From Streptomyces acidicola (lineage in GTDB: Bacteria > Actinomycetota > Actinomycetes > Streptomycetales > Streptomycetaceae): a stretch of 61,330 nt of DNA. Position 1 is the first letter of the stretch; every line of letters starts with the position of its first letter. The translations under genes were made by a program, and so were the position numbers. Positions 1-8,900 of this stretch are shown in pieces. The notes below the pieces were generated by a model, which searched no databases, was not told where the DNA came from, and worked only from the letters and a program-made list of their open reading frames with translations. The stretch covers positions 1-61,330 of the forward strand of contig NZ_VMNX01000022.1 in the NCBI RefSeq assembly GCF_009377235.1, in the 5' to 3' direction.

Positions 1-130
1 GGCTTGTTGGGCTTGGGCTCGTTGGGCTGGGGGGCTCGTTGGCACTGGGAAGGTGGAGGCAGGAGGGGCCTTGGCTCACAGGCGTCGGCCGGGAGAGGTG
101 AGGCTGACGTCGGAGACCTCGCCCAGTGGC

Positions 131-1831
131 TCAGCCGGCGGTCGCCGGAGCGCGGACCGCGGGATCCTGGATCAGGTGGAGCACGGCCGGGAGCCCGCTC
201 GCGCGAGCACGCCGGAACGCCTCGCGGAAGCCGTGGGCCGAGGTCACGGTCTCGCCGTACGCACCGTACGAGCGGGCCCACGCCGCGAAGTCCGGGTTGG
301 TCAGCTGGGTGCCCGACGGGCGGCCCGGGTAGGCGCCCTCCTGGTGCTCCCGGATCGTCGCGTAGCAGCCGTTGTCGACCACCAGGGCGACGAAGGCGGC
401 GCCGTATCCCACTGCGGTCGCGACCTCCTGACCGTTCATCAGGAAGCAGCCGTCACCCGCGACGGACACGACCTCGCGCCCGGGGAAGGCCAGCGAGGCG
501 GCGACGGCGGCCGGTATGCCCATGCCCATGGCGCCGTTCCGTGGTGCGACAAGGGAGGCCGGGGCCCGGTGGGGGAGGTAACGGGCGGGCCACAGGGCGT
601 GGTTGCCGGCGCCGTAGGTGATGACGGCGTCGTGCGCGAGCTCCTCCCGCAGTACGCCCATGACCGCTGTCAGGTCCACGTGGGCGTCGTTCGCGGCCGG
701 TTCGGCGGCAGGGGTGCTGAAGCGGGCGTGGGCCGTCGTCGCGGTCCTGAACCACGCGACGTCGGCGTCCAGCGCGGCGGGCGCGGTGACGAGGTCGAGG
801 ACGAAGGACGGCGCGTGGGCCGGGATGAACTGGTCGATGCGGCCACAGTGCCCGAGAGCGTCGCCGGACAGCACGAGAACCGTTTCCGAGTCGAGGCCGC
901 GGGTGTACCCGTCGCTGAGCACGTCACCGCGCGGAGCGCCCAGGAAGACCGTGAGGTCCGCCTCGTCCAGCAGCCGGGCCGCGTGGTCGCTGCGACCGTA
1001 TCCGAGCGAGCCGACGTAGGCGCCGACGCCTTCGAGACCATGGGGAACCGCTTCGAGACCACGGTGGACCGCGTCGAGACCATGAGGAACCGCGTCGTAG
1101 GCGCGGAAGTCGGCGAGGACGGGGACGGAGCGCTCCGTCGCCCAGCGCACGAGTTCCTGGCCGCTCTGCGCGGTCCATCCTTCGCCTCCGACCACGACGA
1201 GGGGCCGCCGCGCACGCTCGAACCGGCGCACCAGCTCCTTCAGCTCCGCTTCGGCGGCGCGCGGCCGGGGCACCGCGAGCGGCTGAACGGTGCGGGAGGA
1301 GCCCGCCGGCCGGGTGAGGACGTCCTCGGGAAGGCCGATCACCACGGGGCCGGGCCGACCACTGCGGGCCACATGGATGCTCTCGGAGACGACACGGGCC
1401 GCGGCGGCGGGGTCGTCCAGCATGACGACCTTCTTGGCCGTGCTGCCGAACCAGCCGCTGAGGTCGAACTCCTGGAACGCCTCCCGGCCACGGTCGGCCA
1501 CCGGGATCAGTCCGACGAAGAGGAGCATCGGCGTCGCGTCCTGGTAAGCGGTGTGGACGGCGATGAAGGCGTTCGCGGCTCCCGGCCCCCGGGTCACGAC
1601 CGCGACTCCGGGCAGCCCCGTCAACCTCCCCTCCGCCAGCGCCATGAAGCCCGCACCACCCTCGTGCCTGGTCACCACGGTCGAGATCGGCGAGTCGTAC
1701 AGCCCGTCGAGAACGTCGAGGAAGGACTCCCCCGGAACCCCGTACACCCGCCGCACGCCTTCGCGCTCCAACTGCGCGACGATCAGATGGCCCGCGGAGA
1801 GGGGGCGCTCGGGGGGTTCGGGGTTCGCCAT
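131..1831 (-). CDS. Thiamine diphosphate-dependent enzyme (acetolactate synthase/decarboxylase-like)
   Basis: A 566-residue protein of the three-domain ThDP family (POX/AHAS/benzoylformate decarboxylase type). The N-terminal pyrimidine-binding domain has the conserved glutamate in TRHEGGAGFMA (about residue 57) and the RGPGAANAF stretch. The C-terminal pyrophosphate-binding domain has the Mg/ThDP signature beginning GDGCFLMN and continuing to VDNGCY. Full length suggests an intact enzyme acting on a 2-oxo acid or another C-C bond; the substrate cannot be read from sequence. It is divergent from the transporter/RidA/RraA/aldehyde dehydrogenase operon, which suggests decarboxylation to an aldehyde that the dehydrogenase oxidises (inference). 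Three 21-bp in-frame repeats at 1029-1091 insert a repeated HGLEAV-type peptide in the middle domain. A biosynthetic IlvB role is less likely because no small subunit or ilvC is nearby. Confidence 0.85.
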   Translation of the reverse strand: MANPEPPERPLSAGHLIVAQLEREGVRRVYGVPGESFLDVLDGLYDSPISTVVTRHEGGAGFMALAEGRLTGLPGVAVVTRGPGAANAFIAVHTAYQDATPMLLFVGLIPVADRGREAFQEFDLSGWFGSTAKKVVMLDDPAAAARVVSESIHVARSGRPGPVVIGLPEDVLTRPAGSSRTVQPLAVPRPRAAEAELKELVRRFERARRPLVVVGGEGWTAQSGQELVRWATERSVPVLADFRAYDAVPHGLDAVHRGLEAVPHGLEGVGAYVGSLGYGRSDHAARLLDEADLTVFLGAPRGDVLSDGYTRGLDSETVLVLSGDALGHCGRIDQFIPAHAPSFVLDLVTAPAALDADVAWFRTATTAHARFSTPAAEPAANDAHVDLTAVMGVLREELAHDAVITYGAGNHALWPARYLPHRAPASLVAPRNGAMGMGIPAAVAASLAFPGREVVSVAGDGCFLMNGQEVATAVGYGAAFVALVVDNGCYATIREHQEGAYPGRPSGTQLTNPDFAAWARSYGAYGETVTSAHGFREAFRRARASGLPAVLHLIQDPAVRAPATAG

Positions 1832-2304
1832 CGGGGTCTGTTCCTTTTATTCAGGCCGCAGATGCACGGCTATTGAGGTCACGGTCACCCGTCATTGTTG
1901 CTTTCGGGGCGACCGGGAACACGGGGCAATGGACCCCGGATAAAAGCGCAGCGATGTGCAGATGAACATGGCCACCGAGTCCGACCGGGTCCGACCGGGT
2001 CCGAGGAGGGGTCCGGCAGGGTCCGGCCGAGAATTTCCCCGCATGCCCGTGGGAACTCGATGCCCGTACAGCCCTATGCCCGTAGCAATCCGATGTCCGT
2101 AACAACCCGTAACGAGAAGTTTTCATTCAGGCTTCGGTCGGGCAGCCGAAGCGCGACGTGGCACATTGGTCATCTGCACACTCGTCGGCCTGCGGCGATG
2201 TGCTTCTGCTTCTTGTGGTCGACGAAGTCGTCGATGCACCGTTGGCCAACCGCACGGCGCCCGCGCAGCACCTCGACGATTCCTCTGCTCAGACCGGAGT
2301 TCCC
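1832..2304. promoter_or_regulatory. Divergent control region with ATGCCCGT direct repeats
   Basis: This 473-bp gap separates the divergent ThDP enzyme and transporter genes and holds no convincing gene. It contains short GTCCGACCGG repeats around 1980-2012. Four direct copies of ATGCCCGT (the last is ATGTCCGT) start at 2043, 2060, 2076 and 2093, a spacing of 16-17 bp. The regular phasing and divergent setting suggest regulator binding, possibly by the PucR-type protein at the end of the cluster. That link is inference. Confidence 0.5.
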
Positions 2305-3666
2305 ATGACCACTTCCGCCTCCCCGCCGAACACCGGCGGCCGGCTCGACGCGACGAAGATGCGCAGGATCTCCCTCGCCAGTGTGATAGGCACCGCGGTC
2401 GAGTGGTACGACCTTTTTCTGTTCGGTACCGCCTCCGCGCTGGTGTTCGGCAAGGTGTTCTTCCCTGAGTTCGATGGAGCCGTCGGCACGATTCTGTCGT
2501 TTCTGACATTCGCCTCCGCTTATCTGGCGCGCATGGTGGGTGCCGTGTTCTTCGGCCATTTCGGAGACCGGCTGGGCCGGAAGTCCATGCTGCTGATCTC
2601 CCTGACGGCGATGGGCGTGGCCACTTTCGCCATCGGCCTCGTCCCCGGTTATGACGCCATCGGCGTGGCCGCGCCCCTGACGCTGCTCGGCCTCCGTGTG
2701 ATCCAGGGCCTCGCGCTGGGCGGCGAGTGGGGCGGCGCCGTGCTCATGACCGTCGAGCACGCACCGCACGACCGGCGCGGATTCTTCGGTTCCATGGTCC
2801 AGGTCGGCGTACCGATCGGGACGCTGCTCGCCAACGGGGCGTTCCTGCTGGTGGCCACCAACATGAGCGCCGACGCGCTGCTCTCGTGGGGATGGCGGAT
2901 CCCCTTCCTGGCCTCGGCAGTTCTGGTCGGGGTCGGCATCTACATCCGGGTCCACATCGAGGAGACGCCCTCCTTCCAGACGGTCAGGGAGGAGGGAGCC
3001 AAGGCCAAGATCCCGTTCTTCGCACTGATGCGCCGGTACTGGCGTCAGGTGCTGCTGGGTGGTGTCGCGACGCTGTCCACGGGGTCGACCTTCACCCTCA
3101 TGGTGGCCTCCGGAGTGAGCTACGGGACCAACGGCCTCGGCCACTCGAAGAGCCTGATGCTGTGGGCGGTCATGCTGTCCTGCGGCATCGCGTTCGTGGC
3201 GATCCCGTACTTCGGCCGGCTGTCCGACCGGGTGGGCCGCAAGCCCGTCATTTACGCGGGCATCGCGGCGGAGGCCGTGCTGGCCTTCCCGTTCTTCTGG
3301 CTGCTGGACACCCGGTCGGCGCCCCTGGTCTTCGTGGCCTACGCGCTCATGATGGTCGCGTTCTCCGCCAACTACGGCCCGATCGCGACCTTCCTCGCCG
3401 AACTCTTCGGCACCCGGGTGCGGTACTCGGGCCTCTCGGTCGCCTACATGCTGTCCGGTCTGCTGGGATCCGCGGCGACTCCGGCCGTCACCGCGTGGCT
3501 GCTGTCGCTCACCGGAAGCAGCTCCTCGATCGCCTGGTACGTCCTCGGCGCCGCGGTCGTGTCCCTGCTGGCACTGCTCCTGCTCGCCGAGACCCGCTTC
3601 GGGGACATCGACGAGCCGGGCGTGGCGACCCGGCCCGCCGCGCGCCCGATCGGGGCCGGCGCATGA
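2305..3666 (+). CDS. MFS transporter of the metabolite:H+ symporter (MHS) family
   Basis: A 453-residue, twelve-helix membrane protein that probably imports an organic acid or similar small metabolite with protons. The start near GTAVEWYDLFLFG, the GHFGDRLGRKSML loop between helices 2 and 3, and the matching GRLSDRVGRKPV loop in the second half are typical of MHS porters related to ShiA/ProP/KgtP. The ATG at 2305 was chosen because the upstream in-frame extension is not family-like. The stop overlaps the ATG of the RidA gene (ATGA), so the two are translationally coupled. It is the first gene of a four-gene plus-strand operon and is best read as the uptake step for that pathway. Confidence 0.88.
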   Translation: MTTSASPPNTGGRLDATKMRRISLASVIGTAVEWYDLFLFGTASALVFGKVFFPEFDGAVGTILSFLTFASAYLARMVGAVFFGHFGDRLGRKSMLLISLTAMGVATFAIGLVPGYDAIGVAAPLTLLGLRVIQGLALGGEWGGAVLMTVEHAPHDRRGFFGSMVQVGVPIGTLLANGAFLLVATNMSADALLSWGWRIPFLASAVLVGVGIYIRVHIEETPSFQTVREEGAKAKIPFFALMRRYWRQVLLGGVATLSTGSTFTLMVASGVSYGTNGLGHSKSLMLWAVMLSCGIAFVAIPYFGRLSDRVGRKPVIYAGIAAEAVLAFPFFWLLDTRSAPLVFVAYALMMVAFSANYGPIATFLAELFGTRVRYSGLSVAYMLSGLLGSAATPAVTAWLLSLTGSSSSIAWYVLGAAVVSLLALLLLAETRFGDIDEPGVATRPAARPIGAGA

Positions 3667-4064
3667 ACGTGGGCAGCGGGATCACGCGCGTCGACTCGGC
3701 CCCCGGCGTCCCGGCCGCTGTCGGCCCCTACGTCCAGGCGACGTCCGCCGGCGGATTCGTCTTCACCACCGGCCAGATCCCGGCCGCCCCGGGACGGTCG
3801 ATCGGAACGTTCGAGGACGAGGTGCGAGCGACGTTGCGCAACCTCGAAGCCGTACTCGTCGAGGCGGGCTCCGATGTCGACCACATCGTCAAGGTCAACA
3901 CCTACCTCAGCTCACCGGACCAGCTCGCGCCCTACAACGAGGCGTACGAGGAGTTCTTCGCCGACCGCCGCCGGCCGGCGCGGACCACGGTGTGCGTGGG
4001 GCTGTGGGGAGTGTCCCTGGAGATCGACTGCATCGCTGTGGTCAGGGCGGGAGCGGAAGAGTGA
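3663..4064 (+). CDS. RidA/YjgF/YER057c/UK114 family protein
   Basis: A 133-residue RidA-family protein. Members are small trimers that hydrolyse reactive enamine/imine intermediates or act as specialised deaminases such as 2-aminomuconate deaminase. Family landmarks are GPYVQATSAGGFVFTTGQIP near the N-terminus, the helix EVRATLRNLEAVLVEAGSDVDHIVKV, and a C-terminal strand with RTTVCVGLWG where many members have R-x-x-V. ATGA overlap with the transporter stop and GTGA overlap with the next gene place it in a tightly coupled operon. A catabolic, substrate-specific member is more likely here than housekeeping RidA. Confidence 0.88.
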   Translation: MNVGSGITRVDSAPGVPAAVGPYVQATSAGGFVFTTGQIPAAPGRSIGTFEDEVRATLRNLEAVLVEAGSDVDHIVKVNTYLSSPDQLAPYNEAYEEFFADRRRPARTTVCVGLWGVSLEIDCIAVVRAGAEE

Positions 4065-4861
4065 GCGTCACCGGTTCCGGTGCCACCGGCTCCAGCGTCA
4101 TCGGTTCCGGTGCTGCTGGCGCCTGCGTCCCTGACTCCAGCGCCACCGGCGCCTGCGTCACTGGCTCCAGTGCCACTGGCGCTTGCGTTACTGACCCCAG
4201 CGCCACGGGCCCTGGCGTCCCTGGCCCGAACCCGGCCGAGCCCGGACATGCGGACCTGCTGGAGCGCCTCCAACGAGTCGACCTCCCGACCCTCGGCCAT
4301 CTGCTGGAGGAGGGCTTCGTCGGCTCGGCCATCCGTCGACTGGGGCAACCGCGACGGATGGCCGGAACGGCCGCCACCCTCGCCCTCGACGCCCCGGACG
4401 CCACAGCGGTGAACCGCGCGCTCGTCGCACTGCGCCCCGGTGAGGTACTGGTCATCGACATGGGCGGCGACCACGCCCACGCGCCGATCGGCGCGGTCAC
4501 GGCCGCCGCGGCGCGAGCGCGTGGGGCCGCGGGCATCGTCGTCGACGGAGTGGTGACCGACGTGGACGCGCTCACGGACCCGCGCTCCGGCATGCCCGTC
4601 CACGCTCGGGGCACCAGCTGCCTCACCACCAAGCGACTGGACGGCCGGGGCGGGCGACGCCAGGTGCCGGTGGACATCGGGGGTGTCCGCATCGCACCGG
4701 GGGACCTCGTCCTCGGCGACGCCAACGGCGTGATCGCCCTGCCGCCGACGTGGCTGGCCGCCGTCGTACACGAGGCGGAACTGGCGGACGCGGCCGAGCC
4801 GGACCTCATCCGCCGCATCCGGGCGGGCGAGGACCTCCGGACGCTCCTCCACCTCGGCTGA
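4061..4861 (+). CDS. RraA-like / HMG aldolase-family protein with repetitive N-terminal extension
   Basis: A 266-residue protein from GTG at 4061, which overlaps the RidA stop. The C-terminal 200 residues are the RraA-like fold, shared by 4-hydroxy-4-methyl-2-oxoglutarate and 4-carboxy-4-hydroxy-2-oxoadipate aldolases and by RNase E inhibitor homologues. Visible landmarks are MGGDHAHAPIGAVTAAAARARGAAG, then VVDGVVTDVDAL, and a late GDLVLGDANGVIALP. Two things are odd. The usual DG-x-x-RD metal/substrate motif reads DGVVTD, so the conserved arginine is threonine. The first 55 residues are Gly/Ala/Ser/Thr repeats of about ten residues (GACVTGSSAT-like) encoded by 30-bp tandem repeats. The arginine change makes classic aldolase chemistry uncertain. 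Confidence 0.8.
   Translation: MSVTGSGATGSSVIGSGAAGACVPDSSATGACVTGSSATGACVTDPSATGPGVPGPNPAEPGHADLLERLQRVDLPTLGHLLEEGFVGSAIRRLGQPRRMAGTAATLALDAPDATAVNRALVALRPGEVLVIDMGGDHAHAPIGAVTAAAARARGAAGIVVDGVVTDVDALTDPRSGMPVHARGTSCLTTKRLDGRGGRRQVPVDIGGVRIAPGDLVLGDANGVIALPPTWLAAVVHEAELADAAEPDLIRRIRAGEDLRTLLHLG
4088..4217 (+). repeat. 30-bp in-frame tandem repeats at the 5' end of the RraA-like gene
   Basis: Units begin at 4088, 4118, 4148, 4178 and 4208. The three central units are most alike and encode GACV-x-x-x-SAT. The flanking units are degenerate. The period is ten codons, so copy-number change would keep the frame. Confidence 0.85.
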
Positions 4862-4906
4862 CCGGAAACCGGGCCACGCACAATGCGAAGGAAAGAGCAA
4901 GAGCAC

Positions 4907-6289
4907 GTGACGGAATACAAGATCGTCAACCCGGCCACGAACACGCTCGTGCGGCGGTACCCGACGGCGGACGACGCCACGGTCGACCGCGCGATCGAGG
5001 CCGCCGCGGAGGAGTTCACCGACTGGCGGCGACGCCCGGTCAAGGAGCGGGCCGACGCAGCCCTCGCCGTGTCGCGGGAGTTCGAGACCCGGCGAGAGGA
5101 ACTGGCCGCGATCATCACCCGCGAGATGGGCAAGACCACCCGCGAGGCCCTGGCGGAGGTGGACCTGTCGGCGGCGATCTTCGCGTACTACGCGGAGCAC
5201 GGCCCCGCCTTCGCCGCGGACCAGCGGCTCGACATCCGCGGCGGCGACGACGTGGTCGTACGGTCCGAGCCGCTCGGCGCACTGCTCGGCGTCATGCCCT
5301 GGAACTACCCGTACTACCAGGTCGCCCGCTTCGCGGCACCCAACCTGGTCCTCGGCAACACCGTCATCCTCAAGCACGCCCCGAGCTGCCCGGAGTCGGC
5401 CCAGGCCATCGAGGACATCATGAGGGCCGCCGGACTGCCGGCCGGCGCGTACGTCAACGTGTACGCCACCAACGAGCAGGTCGCCCGCATCATCGAGGAC
5501 CCGCGGGTCCAGGGCGTGTCGCTCACGGGCTCGGAGCGTGCCGGACGCGCGGTGGGCGAGGCCGCGGGCCGCCACCTCAAGAAGTACGTCCTCGAACTCG
5601 GCGGCTCCGACCCCTTCATCGTCCTCCCCGACGCCGACCTGGAGGCCGCCGTCAGTGCCGCCGTCGAGGGCCGCATGGGCAACGCGGGCCAGGCGTGCAC
5701 CGCCTCGAAGCGGTTCATCGTGGTCGACCCTCTCCACGACCGCTTCCTCGGCGCCTTCACCGACGCGGTGCGGGCCCTGACCACCGGAGACCCGACCGAC
5801 GACAATGTCTCCTTCGGTCCCCTCTCCTCCGAGGAAGCCGCCCGAACAGTGATCGCGCAGGTGAGCGACGCGGTGGAGCAGGGCGCGACGGCGGTAACCG
5901 GAGGCACACGGCCGACCCGCACGGGCGCCTTCATCGAGCCGACCATCCTCACCGGTGTCACCCCCGACATGCGCGCGTACCACGAGGAGATCTTCGGCCC
6001 GGTCGCCGTCGTCCACCGCGTCCCCGACACCGCGACGGCCATCCGCCTGGCCAACGACACGCCGTACGGCCTCGGCAGCGTCGTGTTCGGCCGCGACATC
6101 GCCGCCGCGAAGGCGGTCGCCGACGCACTCGACGTCGGCATGGTCTCGATCAACGGCCCCTCCGGCACCCAGGAGGACCTCCCCTTCGGCGGGGTCAAAC
6201 TCTCCGGTGTGGGACGGGAGCTGGGCGCCTACGGAATGAGCGAGTTCGTCAATCGGAAGGTCATACGGGTACGGGGACGAGCGAGCTGA
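4907..6289 (+). CDS. NAD(P)-dependent aldehyde dehydrogenase (succinate-semialdehyde dehydrogenase-like)
   Basis: A 460-residue aldehyde dehydrogenase. The general-base glutamate is in LELGGSDPF (E230) and the nucleophilic cysteine in NAGQACTASKRF (C264). MPWNYPYYQ and the late EEIFGPVAVV are also family motifs. The length and the GSDPFIVLPDADLE segment fit the succinate-semialdehyde dehydrogenase-like branch that oxidises small semialdehydes to acids. GTG at 4907 is preferred over ATG at 4883 because GAAGGAAAGAG lies at the right distance before it. It closes the catabolic operon and plausibly oxidises an aldehyde released by the divergent ThDP enzyme (inference from context). Confidence 0.9.
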   Translation: MTEYKIVNPATNTLVRRYPTADDATVDRAIEAAAEEFTDWRRRPVKERADAALAVSREFETRREELAAIITREMGKTTREALAEVDLSAAIFAYYAEHGPAFAADQRLDIRGGDDVVVRSEPLGALLGVMPWNYPYYQVARFAAPNLVLGNTVILKHAPSCPESAQAIEDIMRAAGLPAGAYVNVYATNEQVARIIEDPRVQGVSLTGSERAGRAVGEAAGRHLKKYVLELGGSDPFIVLPDADLEAAVSAAVEGRMGNAGQACTASKRFIVVDPLHDRFLGAFTDAVRALTTGDPTDDNVSFGPLSSEEAARTVIAQVSDAVEQGATAVTGGTRPTRTGAFIEPTILTGVTPDMRAYHEEIFGPVAVVHRVPDTATAIRLANDTPYGLGSVVFGRDIAAAKAVADALDVGMVSINGPSGTQEDLPFGGVKLSGVGRELGAYGMSEFVNRKVIRVRGRAS

Positions 6290-6309
6290 CAGGCTCAAAG
6301 CCGGGGCCG

Positions 6310-6405
6310 AAGCCGAATCCGGGACCGGACTGCATCGACTGCAGCGGACCGGACCGGACCGGACTCGACCGGACTGCATCCCCCTGCCGGACTGGACCGG
6401 ACCCC
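6310..6405. repeat. ACCGGACTG-rich low-complexity repeats before the PucR gene
   Basis: The spacer between the dehydrogenase and the regulator holds repeated CGGACCGGA and ACCGGACTGCATC words. Similar GTCCGACCGG words occur in the divergent promoter at about 1980-2012. They may be regulator sites or simple-sequence drift. Confidence 0.5.
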
Positions 6406-6436
6406 ACGTTTGAAGCCAGGTGAGGACGAGGCCACG

Positions 6437-7630
6437 ATGGAGCACATGCACACGCCGCACTCGGCCCTGCCCCCGCCGGACCCTCATGTCGTCGCTCTGG
6501 CGCGCGAGTGCCTGGAGGAGATCGACAGCCTGGTCGACGAGTGGGCCGAGTACGTCGGGCCGGTCCGCGCCCCCTACTCGGACCTGGTCTCCCGGCAGGA
6601 GTTCCGCGACAGCGCCTGGCAGGCGTTCGAACTGCTGCTGCGCACCGTGGCCCGGCTACCCGTGCCGGAACACATCGCCGGCGTCTCCGAGCGGGTCGGC
6701 GAACAGCGGGCCCGGCAGGGCGTTCCGCTGGACGCACTGCTGCAGGCGGCGCGCGTGGACTTCCGGGTCGTCTGGGCCGCCCTGGTGCGGCGCGCGGGCG
6801 ACGAGGGCAGGGCGCAACTGGTCACCTCCGCCTACTACGTGTGGGAGGCGGTCGAGCGCCATGTCACCGGCATCATGACCGCCTATCAGCGCACCGTCCT
6901 GGAGATGGGACGGCGGACGGAGGACGAGCGGCGTCTGTGGTTCAGCCGGCTCCTGGACAGCCACGGCCGCAACCCCACCGTGGTGCAGGACGCCGCGCTG
7001 GCGCTCGGTTTCCAGGTGTCCGGGCACTTCCTGTGTGCGGTGGCGCCCGGAGGCGGCGAAGCGTCGCTGCGTTCCGTCGCGAACGCACTCCGCACCCTGG
7101 GTGCCCCGCTGCAACAGCAGGCGGTCGCCGCGGACATGGTCCTGGTCGTTCAACTGGGCCCTCGACTGACCCGAGAAGCGGTACTGGCACAGCTCGACGG
7201 AACGCCGTGCGGCGTGTCTCCCGCAGTGACCGGACTGACCGAGGTGCCCCGCGCGGTGACACTGGCGACTGCCACGGCCCGAGTGCTGCCCCGCGATGCC
7301 ACGGGACCGCGCCGGCTGGAGGACAGCTGGCTCGACGTCCTGGTCCATCGGGCCGAGGACCTCGGCCGCGATCTGGCGGCCGACGTACTCGGCGGGCTGT
7401 GCACGGGAGTTCCCCCGGTGGAGGCGGATCGGCTGCTGGAGACCGTTCAGGTCCACCTGTCCGGCAGCGGATCCGTCGCGGACACAGCCGCCACCCTGTA
7501 CTGCCACCGCAACACGATCCAACAGCGCCTCAACCGCTTCGCCGAACTCACCGGCCGCGACCCCAGACGCCCCGAGGACGCGGCTTTGGTGATCCTGGCA
7601 CTCAGCGCGAACCGCCTACAACAGACGTGA
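6437..7630 (+). CDS. PucR/CdaR-type transcriptional regulator
   Basis: A 397-residue regulator. The C-terminal 60 residues form the PucR helix-turn-helix, with [20 protein letters not shown] followed by [19 protein letters not shown]. The N-terminal 150 residues are helical (an RsbR/sensor-like region) with a variable central domain, as in many actinobacterial PucR proteins. ATG at 6437 was chosen because GAGGACGAGG precedes it by a few bases; a TTG at 6410 is the alternative. It follows the catabolic operon on the same strand and is the obvious candidate to control it, sensing an intermediate. No effector can be read from sequence. Confidence 0.85.
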   Translation: MEHMHTPHSALPPPDPHVVALARECLEEIDSLVDEWAEYVGPVRAPYSDLVSRQEFRDSAWQAFELLLRTVARLPVPEHIAGVSERVGEQRARQGVPLDALLQAARVDFRVVWAALVRRAGDEGRAQLVTSAYYVWEAVERHVTGIMTAYQRTVLEMGRRTEDERRLWFSRLLDSHGRNPTVVQDAALALGFQVSGHFLCAVAPGGGEASLRSVANALRTLGAPLQQQAVAADMVLVVQLGPRLTREAVLAQLDGTPCGVSPAVTGLTEVPRAVTLATATARVLPRDATGPRRLEDSWLDVLVHRAEDLGRDLAADVLGGLCTGVPPVEADRLLETVQVHLSGSGSVADTAATLYCHRNTIQQRLNRFAELTGRDPRRPEDAALVILALSANRLQQT

Positions 7631-7866
7631 CGCGGAGGGCGATCGGCCCGCTGCGGGTGCTGCCGTCGTTGCAGGACACCAAAGCCGGACAGTGGCCCTT
7701 GGCGGTCTGCCGCCGCTGGCGAAAGCAGACGGCGACGGCAGACGGCGACGGCAGACCGGCCCTGGCTCAGCCGGCGAGATTCCCGCGGTATTCCACAGGC
7801 CCCTCACCGGGGAACTGGGCCGTGCCCTCGAACCGCGTGCTTCCACGTGCAGAGCCGTACCGGCTC

Positions 7867-7899
7867 GGGCCTGTCCGACGGATCCTGCCGGACAGGCCC
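7867..7899. terminator. Bidirectional intrinsic terminator hairpin
   Basis: Perfect 11-bp inverted repeat, GGGCCTGTCCG at 7867-7877 with CGGACAGGCCC at 7889-7899. It lies between the convergent PucR and DUF1062 genes. There is no clear U-tract, as is common in Streptomyces. Confidence 0.75.
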
Positions 7900-7915
7900 T
7901 GGTCCCGAGGAGGGC

Positions 7916-8464
7916 TCAGCGCTTGAGCATGAAGGTGAAGTCGCCGGAGAGCTTGCCGCTCAGCCGGACTGCCGAGACGAGCTTCCCCTCCGTGATCAGT
8001 CTCTCGACCTCGGCCCGTGAAAGACCGCAACCTTCAGCGATCAGTCGCACCGGCCGGACAGGGATCCGCGCCGCAAAGCGTACTGAGATGTCGATCACCT
8101 CGCGGTCCAGGTGATCCGATCCGTCGGTGTCCAGGCGCCAGGCGTTCTCCCAGTCGAGGGCGATGCGACTACGGCGCCGCACGACCGGATCCTGAAGCAA
8201 CTCAGCTGCGAGGCCAGGGTCGTTGTCATGCATGCGGTCCAGCAGCTCGGGCCGTACGGAGCGCACATTCATCCGCTCCAGGACCGTGAGCTTTGCAGTT
8301 TCCCCGCAAACGGTACAGAGGGCGAGGAGCCAGGCGTCGATGAGCTTGTGGTTTGCGTTGACACGAAATTTACCGCTTGTCCGGAAGCGCCCTGACGCGC
8401 ACGCGTGGCAACGGCGGAGAACGAGCGGCAGGCAGGTGGGTGCGACCACCCAGTTATTGGGCAC
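7916..8464 (-). CDS. DUF1062 domain-containing protein
   Basis: A 182-residue protein of the DUF1062 family, whose function is unknown. The N-terminal region carries two cysteine pairs, in RRCHACASGRFRTSGKFRVNAN and LCTVCGETAKLTV, that look like a zinc ribbon. A C-terminal part with LIAEGCGLSRAEVERLITEGKL resembles a helix-turn-helix-like segment. GTG at 8464 was chosen because family members usually begin close to the NWVVAPT segment; an in-frame extension to 8536 is possible. It stands alone, converging on the PucR gene. Confidence 0.78.
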   Translation of the reverse strand: MPNNWVVAPTCLPLVLRRCHACASGRFRTSGKFRVNANHKLIDAWLLALCTVCGETAKLTVLERMNVRSVRPELLDRMHDNDPGLAAELLQDPVVRRRSRIALDWENAWRLDTDGSDHLDREVIDISVRFAARIPVRPVRLIAEGCGLSRAEVERLITEGKLVSAVRLSGKLSGDFTFMLKR

Positions 8465-8685
8465 AGAAGTACACCGGTTTCGGTGAGAAGTCCACAGCAA
8501 AAAGCAGCGCGGCGCATATGCGCGACGCGCGACCAATCAGCGCTTGGGAGGTCTCACACGGTGTACAATGGCATGTCCTTGACCAGACGACTTGGTTCGG
8601 CAGCACGGTAAGGGCGCACAGCGACGCTCTTCCACTGGTTTTCGGGCGCCGCCTCACCGCCAGGTCCAGGTCCGGGTCCGGCGGA

Positions 8686-8835
8686 TCACGGACGAAGCCA
8701 GAGCCAGATTGCGGCAACGGTCATGGTGCCGTGGAAGACCAGTGCCTGACGCCCCGTGATTACGACACCGGCTCCAACCTGGCGGATCCGGGCCGGACGC
8801 TTCTGGAAGTGACGCGCCACCTTCCTGACCTGCAC
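8686..8835 (-). CDS. Possible small hydrophobic protein
   Basis: A 49-codon frame from GTG at 8835. It begins with a basic segment (VQVRKVARHFQKRPAR) followed by a hydrophobic tail (VGAGVVITG to TVAAIWLWLRP). Third positions are mostly G or C. No ribosome binding site is obvious and no family is recognised. It may be a real small membrane protein or the tail of a decayed gene. Confidence 0.3.
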   Translation of the reverse strand: MQVRKVARHFQKRPARIRQVGAGVVITGRQALVFHGTMTVAAIWLWLRP

Positions 8836-8900
8836 GCACTCCAGCCGCCGTCCTTCTGGCCCGTGGAGGCTGTCAGTACCAGGTGGCAGGATGCCGTGCC

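Noticed and set aside
53..1876. Long plus-strand open frame antiparallel to the ThDP enzyme gene
   Set aside because: Mirror of high-GC codon bias; no protein family, while the opposite strand encodes a complete ThDP enzyme.
3932..6487. 851-codon minus-strand open frame over RraA/ALDH
   Set aside because: Repeats of low-complexity Gly/Val/Arg; the plus strand encodes motif-complete enzymes.
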